Below, piece after piece: positions 57,826-64,000 of a stretch of DNA of 64,000 bases. Both the position numbers and the translations under genes were made by a program. The DNA comes from Natronobacillus azotifigens (GTDB lineage: Bacteria > Bacillota > Bacilli > Bacillales > Amphibacillaceae): the NCBI RefSeq assembly GCF_026805325.1, contig NZ_JAPRAT010000003.1, forward strand, positions 1 to 64,000. The letters run 5' to 3'. The stretch's first letter is position 1. Each line of letters begins with the position of its first letter. The notes under the pieces were generated by a model. It was given only the letters and a program-made list of their open reading frames with translations. It did not search any database and was not told the DNA's origin.

Positions 57826-58971
57826 TTATTCGTATTTCGCTTTGATAATCGCTTGTTCAAAAGCTCCAATGATGTCAGCACTATCCTCAATTCCAACAGA
57901 AATCCGTACAAGTCCTTCAGTGATTGCTAACTCTTCTTGTACCTCTATAGGCAATGCTCGGTGAGAGGTTGTTCTTGGATAAGAGACTGTAGTTTCTACA
58001 CCTGCTAATGTCGGTACAATTTTCACCCAATCTAATGACCGAAAAAACTTTTCAATATCACATTTACCACTTAAATCAATCGAAACAATTGCTCCATTTC
58101 CTTTTTTGCTCGCATGTGTTGGGTAATATACTTTTGATACAGCCGGATGAGTGACGAAAGCATCTGCTAGAGCCTGTGCATTCTTCACTTGACGTTCCAT
58201 TCGAACATCTAACGTCTTCAGCCCACGACAAGTTAACCAAGCCTCAAACGGACTTAATGTTGTCCCAATATTAACTACTTTTGTTTTTGCTTTTGCTAAT
58301 AGATCTGCATCTCCAACAAGCACTCCAGCAGTAACGTCGCTGTGTCCTCCTAAGTATTTCGTTGCGCTATGAACAACTAAATCGATACCAGAATGATATG
58401 GTTGAAGTAAGTAAGGCGTGGCAAACGTATTATCAATCATCGTATAAAGGTTATTTTGTTTGGCAAGGTGAACGAGTTGCTCCATATTTTCAACACGTAG
58501 CAAAGGATTGGTTATTGATTCTGAATACAATAATTTCGTGTTTGTTTGTATTCCAGTTTTTATTGCCTCTTGATCTGTAAAGTCGATGAAACTTACTTCT
58601 ATTCCGAAATTTGCGAGTTCCCGTGCAAATAATTCGTATGTACCTCCATAAATATCGGTGGACGCAATCACATGGTCCCCAGCTTTTGTAACAGATAGTA
58701 TTCCAATTAAGATAGCAGATAATCCAGAAGAAGTAGCGATTCCTGCTGGAGCTTCTTCTAATTGTGCTACTGCACTACCTAGTTCATCTGTATTTGGATT
58801 TCCTACTCTTGAATATAGATAATCTTTTTCCCCTTGATAAAATCTTTCAATATCCTCTAGGTCGTTAAATTTAAACGCGGATGTTTGATAGATTGGTGTA
58901 ACCTTACTAGCAATTTCCCCACTTGTCTTTGATGTAAAATGCACGGATTTTGTTGCAAATTTTTCTCCCAT
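57826..58971 (-). CDS. Trans-sulfuration PLP enzyme (MetB/MetC/gamma-lyase family)
   Basis: 381 residues of the Cys/Met metabolism PLP family. DYLYSRVGNPNTDELG, the PLP-Lys in VVHSATKYLGGHSDVTAG, and the late Arg region. Cystathionine gamma-synthase, cystathionine beta-lyase and methionine gamma-lyase are hard to tell apart; the gap before YPTxxG and a Thr at position TTVSYP give no clear answer. ATG 58971 has AAGGGGCG. No S-box or T-box was found in its leader. Confidence 0.85.
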   Translation of the reverse strand: MGEKFATKSVHFTSKTSGEIASKVTPIYQTSAFKFNDLEDIERFYQGEKDYLYSRVGNPNTDELGSAVAQLEEAPAGIATSSGLSAILIGILSVTKAGDHVIASTDIYGGTYELFARELANFGIEVSFIDFTDQEAIKTGIQTNTKLLYSESITNPLLRVENMEQLVHLAKQNNLYTMIDNTFATPYLLQPYHSGIDLVVHSATKYLGGHSDVTAGVLVGDADLLAKAKTKVVNIGTTLSPFEAWLTCRGLKTLDVRMERQVKNAQALADAFVTHPAVSKVYYPTHASKKGNGAIVSIDLSGKCDIEKFFRSLDWVKIVPTLAGVETTVSYPRTTSHRALPIEVQEELAITEGLVRISVGIEDSADIIGAFEQAIIKAKYE

Positions 58972-59250
58972 CACGAACGCCCCTTTTTCATATTAGCTGA
59001 AATGATAACAGTCTCTTTGTTCTCATTATAAGTGCCACTGCACATTTGGTTTGTCTATTCAAGCAAGCCAATCAGTAAAATTCCTTCTACTTTCTACTTT
59101 ACCTTACTAACAAAAGAAAGTGCAAGCAAACCTGATCAGTTTTCAGATGTTTTCCACTTGCATAAGACTAATCGTTACAAAATTTATATATAGGCGATTT
59201 AAAAAATCCGCTTGCTTACTTCTTTTTAAAATATTTATTGAATGTTAACA

Positions 59251-59289
59251 AAAAAGTGTGTATATCCTCGTAAGGAAATACACACTTAT
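59251..59289 (-). terminator. Terminator of the ZnuA-type gene
   Basis: AAGTGTGTAT and ATACACACTT, a 10-bp perfect stem, then TTTTG on the minus strand. Confidence 0.85.
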
Positions 59290-59294
59290 CTCTA

Positions 59295-60551
59295 TTATTC
59301 TGCTAAAGCTGTTTCTAATACGGAAATATTACGTTCCATTAAACTAAAATAATCTTCTCCAGCTTCGATATCTTCTTCTGTTAACACTTCTAGGTTGTGT
59401 AATTGCAAGGATTCTAATCCTGCCTCTTCTTGAATAACCGTAGCAACTCTCGGCTCAACATTTTGTTCGAATAATAAATACTGGATATCTAATTCTGCAA
59501 CAGTTTCCATTATGTTTACAAGTTGTTGTTGAGAAGGTTCATCAGAAGGTGATAAACCAGTAATAGCAATTTGTTCAATCTCATAGTCACGTTCCCAATA
59601 ACCGTATGCCGCATGAGTTACTAGAATTGATCTATTCTCAAACTGTTCAACCATGGAATGAAACTTACTATCTAACTCTTCTAATCGTTCCACTAAATCT
59701 ACATAGTTCTCTTCAAAAACCTCTGCTTGCTCTGGCATCAACTCTACTAATGCCTCTTTAATATTTTCTGCTAGATCAATAGATAATGTTGGACTAATCC
59801 ATACGTGCGGATCATAATCCCCGTGGCTATGTCCGTGATCATCATCGTCATGATCTTCGTCTTCATGATCATGGTCGTGATCATGGTGGTGATCTTCGTC
59901 TTCATGATCATGGTCGTGATCGTGGTGATGATCTTCGTCTTCATGATCGTGGTCGTGATCGTGGTGATGATCTTCGTCTTCATGATCGTGGTCGTGATCG
60001 TGGTGATGATCTTCGTCTTCATGATCGTGGTCGTGATCATGGTGGTGATCTTCGTCTTCATGATCGTGGTCGTGATCATGGTGGTGATCTTCGTCTTCAT
60101 GATCGTGGTCGTGATCATGGTGGTGATCTTCGTCTTCATGATCGTGGCCATGACTATGATCATGTGAATAATCCATCATATCCAGACCCTCTGTTGCTTC
60201 AATGATCGTTACTGATTCATCTCCAATCGCCTCTCTAATTCTTGAGGCATATACTTCAAAATCATCACTAGTATAGATAAATAGATCTGATTCGGCAATG
60301 TCAACCATCATACGTGACGTTGGCTCGTATGTATGGGCATCAGCACCTGCTGGTAAAATAGAGGTAACATCCACAAGCTCACCACCGATTTCATTCGCAA
60401 AATACTCCAAAGGATACAAGGTTGTGTAAACCTCAAGTGGTGTTTGTTGCTCTTCTGTATTATTACCATCTACCTCATCTTCAGTCCCGCAAGCAACTAA
60501 TAGAATTATAGATAACATAGTTAAAACAAGTAACCGTAAAGATAATTTCAA
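59295..60551 (-). CDS. Zn/Mn ABC transporter substrate-binding lipoprotein with His-rich repeats
   Basis: 418 residues. Lipobox LLVACG; ZnuA/AdcA fold with metal-binding His in ADAHTYEP, then a long His/Asp/Glu loop, then DPHVWISPTL and VTHAAYGYWERDY. The loop (about residues 136-235) is seven full 13-residue units (EDEDHHHDHDHDH) plus a short end, far longer than the His loop of ZnuA. TTG 60551 is the start, with AGGGGGAAG. No permease or ATPase gene is near, so it must use a transporter encoded elsewhere. Two Zur-type boxes lie upstream. Confidence 0.92.
   Translation of the reverse strand: MKLSLRLLVLTMLSIILLVACGTEDEVDGNNTEEQQTPLEVYTTLYPLEYFANEIGGELVDVTSILPAGADAHTYEPTSRMMVDIAESDLFIYTSDDFEVYASRIREAIGDESVTIIEATEGLDMMDYSHDHSHGHDHEDEDHHHDHDHDHEDEDHHHDHDHDHEDEDHHHDHDHDHEDEDHHHDHDHDHEDEDHHHDHDHDHEDEDHHHDHDHDHEDEDHHHDHDHDHEDEDHDDDDHGHSHGDYDPHVWISPTLSIDLAENIKEALVELMPEQAEVFEENYVDLVERLEELDSKFHSMVEQFENRSILVTHAAYGYWERDYEIEQIAITGLSPSDEPSQQQLVNIMETVAELDIQYLLFEQNVEPRVATVIQEEAGLESLQLHNLEVLTEEDIEAGEDYFSLMERNISVLETALAE
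59848..60147 (-). repeat. 39-bp in-frame tandem repeat inside the ZnuA-type gene
   Basis: Eight EDED-coding blocks, seven 39-bp intervals, nearly identical at DNA level, with only synonymous changes (GAT/GAC, CAT/CAC). Each unit encodes a 13-residue His/Asp/Glu block. Confidence 0.93.
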
Positions 60552-60592
60552 TTTAACTTCCCCCTAACTTTTTATTCACTTCTAGAATTATA

Positions 60593-60606
60593 TCGTAATG
60601 GTTACG
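60593..60606. promoter_or_regulatory. Zur box 1 upstream of ZnuA-type gene
   Basis: TCGTAATGGTTACG, one change from the Zur consensus core TCGTAATNATTACG. Confidence 0.75.
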
Positions 60607-60615
60607 TTTTGTAAA

Positions 60616-60630
60616 TAGTAATTATTACGG
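60616..60630. promoter_or_regulatory. Zur box 2 upstream of ZnuA-type gene
   Basis: TAGTAATTATTACGG contains the perfect Zur core GTAATTATTAC. It overlaps the gap between the gerAB-type stop and the ZnuA gene. Confidence 0.72.
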
Positions 60631-60635
60631 TTTGT

Positions 60636-61715
60636 CTATTTTTTTCGGGCAATCTTTACTATTAGCAAAAGTATTGGCAGCAAGAATCCTGTAAGAATTG
60701 CATATACAAGATAAGTACTATTCATCAACTCAAAGTCATAGAAGATATTAGGTAAACTTGTTACGGCACTTACGAAGAGAAAATAAGCAATGGGAATGGT
60801 TACCGTCCGAAAATCTTTTAATCCTCCTAAATGTTTAATTGCTATGGCAATAAAGTAGAAATTAGTACATATCTTAAAAAAGATCGTAATAAACCATATA
60901 AACGCTACTAAACCTTCCACGCGTTCAAAGAATTCAGCAATACTAATATTTTGTCCCAAAAAGTAAATGGAGTAGATATGTCGTATGGTACCATCTACCC
61001 CGATAACTGCTATACAAGCAAAGGTAACAATAATCATACAGAAACCAGCGACTAAGCCCCCAATAAAAAACGCTTTTTTTGCTTGAGGGATATTATTCAC
61101 ACGATGAATAACTCCAAGTAAACAAAATAATTCTAAAAAAGTAATACCAATGACTGGAATGATACCAACAAAAGCACCTGCTACATTTGTTTGTAAAATT
61201 GGCTGAATGTTGTCTAATTGCGCTTCTGGCCAAACCAATCCAACTAGCAAAATCAAGCTAATAAGTGTAAATGGAAGGAAAATCTCAGACGCTCTGCCGA
61301 TCACTTCAATCCCATAGCGTACACCAACCAAGCAAGTTAAGATAACTAGTAATACAATGGCTTCTGGTGGAGTGCCCATTAATATATGCAATCCAACAAA
61401 TTGTCCAATGGACCAAAGGTTAGCGAACGTTGTAAAATAAGCAAAAAGCAAAGCAAAAAGAATAGATATAGAACCAAGCCATTTACCAAAATTATCATCA
61501 ATGATGACAAACAAGCTACGCGTTTCTTCTTTAGAAAAAATTGCATTATATACAGCAATAACCAACAAACCGAAGATCGTAGCAAAAACAACAGTAATCC
61601 AACCATTTTCTTTTCCGTAAGTTGTTGCATGCGTTGGAATAAAAAGAATGGCAGTTCCTAATGTATTCATAAAAACTAAAATAAAAAATTGGTACGCACT
61701 AATTTTTTGATCCAT
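60636..61715 (-). CDS. GerAB-type germinant receptor membrane subunit
   Basis: 359 residues, about ten membrane helices, of the amino acid/polyamine/organocation superfamily branch used in germinant receptors. Starts MDQKISAYQFFILVFMNTLG, with EVIGRASEIFLPFTL typical of the family. ATG 61715 has GGGGAT; the frame opens four codons earlier. Last gene of a gerA-type operon with the order A, C, small gene, B. Confidence 0.9.
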   Translation of the reverse strand: MDQKISAYQFFILVFMNTLGTAILFIPTHATTYGKENGWITVVFATIFGLLVIAVYNAIFSKEETRSLFVIIDDNFGKWLGSISILFALLFAYFTTFANLWSIGQFVGLHILMGTPPEAIVLLVILTCLVGVRYGIEVIGRASEIFLPFTLISLILLVGLVWPEAQLDNIQPILQTNVAGAFVGIIPVIGITFLELFCLLGVIHRVNNIPQAKKAFFIGGLVAGFCMIIVTFACIAVIGVDGTIRHIYSIYFLGQNISIAEFFERVEGLVAFIWFITIFFKICTNFYFIAIAIKHLGGLKDFRTVTIPIAYFLFVSAVTSLPNIFYDFELMNSTYLVYAILTGFLLPILLLIVKIARKK

Positions 61716-61739
61716 GCCTATCCCCATTCACTAACTTTA

Positions 61740-61985
61740 TTATTGATATTGAATCAACCAAGTAAAAAAAGGACCTCTAATTGGTTTAAATAGAAATTCA
61801 AAAAAAGCAACAAAATCTGGTGTAGGTAAATCACACATATATACAAACAGAAATATCGTTGCCAAAACCATAAATATCATAAATACCCAATTATCCTTTT
61901 TTGCTTGTTTTTGTTTAATCCGTTTATACTCCAAGTAAAAAACAATTACCGATACAATCATTAATAGAATAGTTGGAAAAAGCAT
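61740..61985 (-). CDS. Small membrane protein of the germination operon
   Basis: 81 residues with two hydrophobic helices (PTILLMIVSVIVFYLEYKRI; WVFMIFMVLATIFLFVYMC) separated by a Lys/Gln-rich loop. Lies between gerAC and gerAB with 2-bp and 24-bp gaps. Such small genes are seen in several Bacillaceae ger operons; role unknown, perhaps like GerD-type subunits. Confidence 0.75.
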   Translation of the reverse strand: MLFPTILLMIVSVIVFYLEYKRIKQKQAKKDNWVFMIFMVLATIFLFVYMCDLPTPDFVAFFEFLFKPIRGPFFTWLIQYQ

Positions 61986-61987
61986 CT

Positions 61988-63196
61988 CTATTCCTCCTGA
62001 TTTTTCTTCTTAATGTCGTCCATAAAGGGATCGTGGATCATACCACTGTGACGAATATTCACAGTAGACTGCAACAATATATTTGTATTTAAAAAATGTG
62101 TTGTCCAATCTTTTTCCAATCGCTCCCAATCTCTTGGTAGTGATCTTCTCACTCTGTCTCCAAAACCAAATATATCTGCCTCAAGTTTTTTCGCTGCTTC
62201 TATTGTATTCTGCATAATCTCATTTAAATTTTCCTCAATCTTTTCTTCTATAGCTCTTAAATCTTCTTGTGTTTCTGTTGAAATATCACACGTAATTTCA
62301 CCAAGATTCACAAGAAGATCTGCATGAATACGCATTGTTACTTGGTTCCCGTCCACTTTTGGGTACATCTTTACATCACTTCTAAAAACCTCAACGATAA
62401 TTCTCCCATCATCGTCACAATCTACTCCACCAACTGTACTTGTTACGTTATCTGTAATATAATTAAATCCTTTACTTTCGTCCTCATTAAGCCACCCCAC
62501 TAATTGATCGCCTTTAAATACACCGATTTCATTTATATAGAGTAACGCAAATGGTTCCGTTTTTTCTGCATTACTTTTGAATTTACCTAAATCTTCATCA
62601 CCCAAAATATGAATCCCACTTAAAACAGCCTCTCTTCCTGGCGATAAAATTCCTTGCATGAGTTCATTCAACTCAACATCTCTGGTAGGTGCCCAATATT
62701 TTTCAGATGCTGCACTACTACTAGTTATTTTATTGGCTGATATTCTTTCTAATGGGGTAATAACACTGACAATATTTTTAGCGCTATAGTCTCTTGCAAT
62801 TAATAAAATAAAATCCGCTCGAAATTCATGATCACGAACAAGGAAGTCTAACACTTTTCCTATCCCCTCTTTAGCAACTTCTTCGCTAATAACCACTACT
62901 TGAACATGACTTAAAAAAATTCTTCTGGGGGCAATTGTTGTCATTCTACGAAGTGCTTCAAAAATTGTTTTTCCTTCGGCTGTGTAAGTAGTCGTCGCCG
63001 TCCTTGTTGTATTCTCCGCACTACCAGCTATCTCCCCAGGATTAATTATCTGCACAGACAAGCGATAACCATCTTCAGATTTATCAACTCCGATTGCAGT
63101 AGCAATAATAATATCTGTTAATTCCGTTGCGCTCCAACAACCCGTTAACGGTAGAACAATTATGGTAATGATAAGTATGTATTTTCTACCTCTCAT
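61988..63196 (-). CDS. GerAC-type germinant receptor lipoprotein
   Basis: 402 residues. Lipobox LPLTGC then WSATELTDI, typical of the Ger(x)C family; middle RISANKITSSSAASEKYW and C-terminal region with VEFRSDVKMYP-type motif. Anchored to the outer face of the spore inner membrane. 4 bp after gerAA, so same operon. ATG 63196 follows AAAAGGTGAC. Confidence 0.92.
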   Translation of the reverse strand: MRGRKYILIITIIVLPLTGCWSATELTDIIIATAIGVDKSEDGYRLSVQIINPGEIAGSAENTTRTATTTYTAEGKTIFEALRRMTTIAPRRIFLSHVQVVVISEEVAKEGIGKVLDFLVRDHEFRADFILLIARDYSAKNIVSVITPLERISANKITSSSAASEKYWAPTRDVELNELMQGILSPGREAVLSGIHILGDEDLGKFKSNAEKTEPFALLYINEIGVFKGDQLVGWLNEDESKGFNYITDNVTSTVGGVDCDDDGRIIVEVFRSDVKMYPKVDGNQVTMRIHADLLVNLGEITCDISTETQEDLRAIEEKIEENLNEIMQNTIEAAKKLEADIFGFGDRVRRSLPRDWERLEKDWTTHFLNTNILLQSTVNIRHSGMIHDPFMDDIKKKNQEE

Positions 63197-63200
63197 AAAG

Positions 63201-64000
63201 TCACCTTTTCTTTTTTTGAGCTTCTGGAAGGTTTAATTTACTCCTTGTGATATTTTTCTGACTAATTAGTCTAGGACGTGTTCTCTCCTTCCATAGTACC
63301 GATTGAACAAAAACATCTTTTTGATCGACCGCAATAAAAGGAGCTAATGGAGTGGTATATGGAATCCCAAAGGATCGTAAACTTACCAAGTGGAAAACCA
63401 GCAAAATAAGTCCAATAAAAATACCAAAAAAACCAAACGAAGCTGCTAATGCCATAAAACCAAAACGCAAGATTCGAACAGTTATTGCTAAGTTATAACT
63501 TGGAAAAACAAAGCTAGCTATGGCAGTCAAGGAAACGACGATAACCATCGCCGAAGAAACGATGCCAGCTTCTACTGCAGCCTGCCCTAAAACAAGTGCG
63601 CCTACAATGGAAATTGCTGATCCTACTGAACTAGGTAACCGAACTCCAGCTTCTCGTAATAATTCAAAGGTGATTTCCATGATTAATGCCTCAATAAATG
63701 CGGGAAAAGGAATTCCTTCTCTTTGAGCAGCAAGACCGACCAATAAGGTTGTCGGAACCATTTCCTGATGAAACATCGTCAGGGCAATATAACCTGCAGG
63801 TGTCATCATAGCTAAGAAAAAAGCAAAAGTTCTTAATAGACGTAACAATGTACCAATGTCACTTCTTTGATAATAATCTTCACTTGATTGCAAAAAGTCC
63901 GTAAACAAAGCGGGCACTAATAAGGTAAATGGGGAGCCATCTACAAAAATCGCAATCCTTCCTTCCAGCAACCCAGCAGCAATGGTATCGGGACGCTCTG
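63201..64000 (-). CDS. GerAA-type germinant receptor subunit, cut by window edge
   Basis: The C-terminal 266 residues. The frame is open to the window end (AERPDTIAAGLLEGR), so the N-terminal domain lies outside. Visible: GRIAIFVDGSPF, a conserved GerA motif; several membrane helices; and a basic tail. First gene of the operon A-C-small-B. Confidence 0.92.
   Translation of the reverse strand, partial: ERPDTIAAGLLEGRIAIFVDGSPFTLLVPALFTDFLQSSEDYYQRSDIGTLLRLLRTFAFFLAMMTPAGYIALTMFHQEMVPTTLLVGLAAQREGIPFPAFIEALIMEITFELLREAGVRLPSSVGSAISIVGALVLGQAAVEAGIVSSAMVIVVSLTAIASFVFPSYNLAITVRILRFGFMALAASFGFFGIFIGLILLVFHLVSLRSFGIPYTTPLAPFIAVDQKDVFVQSVLWKERTRPRLISQKNITRSKLNLPEAQKKKR

Noticed and set aside
58972..59250. 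S-box or T-box leader for the trans-sulfuration gene
   Set aside because: The roughly 280-bp space shows none of the conserved S-box blocks nor a T-box sequence or tRNA-like specifier loop.
59771..60167. Plus- and minus-strand overlapping frames across the His-rich repeat
   Set aside because: They are shadows of the 39-bp repeat in the ZnuA-type gene; they give meaningless MIV- or TTIMK-type repeats.

Overview
The window comes from a low-GC, endospore-forming Firmicute of the Bacillaceae. Evidence: a complete cggR-gap-pgk-tpiA-gpmI-eno operon, an alpha/beta-type SASP, a YjcZ-type sporulation peptide, a GerA-type germinant receptor, an M-box on mgtE, a CtsR box at clpP and a tmRNA tag of the Bacillus/Oceanobacillus type. 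The plant-polysaccharide genes and general gene content suggest the Gracilibacillus/Oceanobacillus/Amphibacillus neighbourhood; this is inference, since no marker gene could be compared.

Layout. 1-7.6 kb: a CwlO-like cell-wall endopeptidase, aroD, and a sucrose operon (scrR-scrA-fructokinase-scrB, minus strand) with a TTGACA/TATACT promoter, a 30-bp operator palindrome and a cre-like site. 7.6-17.1 kb: small hypothetical genes, ssrA (tmRNA), smpB, a GNAT gene, an ~830-bp array of 40-bp tandem repeats, then rnr, an esterase and secG. This is the usual secG-est-rnr-smpB-ssrA block, split by the insert. 17.3-21.3 kb: fruR-fruK and ptsH-ptsI, all plus strand. 21.5-22.5 kb: a secreted GH11 xylanase with a C-terminal carbohydrate-binding module. 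23.3-31.6 kb: the glycolytic operon under CggR, and ldh. 31.8-39.7 kb: mgtE with its Mg2+ riboswitch, PAP2 phosphatase, K+ channel, a Dps-like protein with a degenerate ferroxidase site, a YehS homologue, a Cys-rich copper-storage-type protein and GlgP. 39.9-41.4 kb: a three-part TIR / nucleotidyltransferase-like / serine-hydrolase protein, about 550 bp from a tRNA-Arg(CCG). 42.5-50.8 kb: clpP, a YheA homologue, a PucR-type regulator, msmX, SASP, fumC, a VanY-type carboxypeptidase, an IDEAL protein and a CDF transporter. 51-64 kb: azlCD, map, GH127 glycosidase with a divergent AraC regulator, YjcZ, an SDR, a PLP trans-sulfuration enzyme, a ZnuA-type lipoprotein with a His-rich repeat under two Zur boxes, and a gerA-type operon cut by the window edge.

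How the genes fit together. Many belong to one carbon economy: extracellular polysaccharide breakdown (xylanase, GH127), uptake (HPr/EI, ScrA, the shared ATPase MsmX), entry to glycolysis (fructokinase, FruK, GlgP), the lower glycolytic operon, lactate formation and fumarase. CcpA sites (cre) are visible at msmX and glgP and perhaps scr.

The most unusual element is a dispersed structured repeat of ~157 or ~181 bp, bounded by ATAAA and carrying two hairpins. There are about ten recognisable copies, all in the same orientation. Two copies supply the stop codon of the adjacent gene and three stand head to tail at 49.5-49.9 kb. I read it as a non-autonomous mobile element, possibly of the IS200/IS605-mobilised kind. 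Start sites were moved to the codon with a proper Shine-Dalgarno sequence where the longest frame ran upstream of it.
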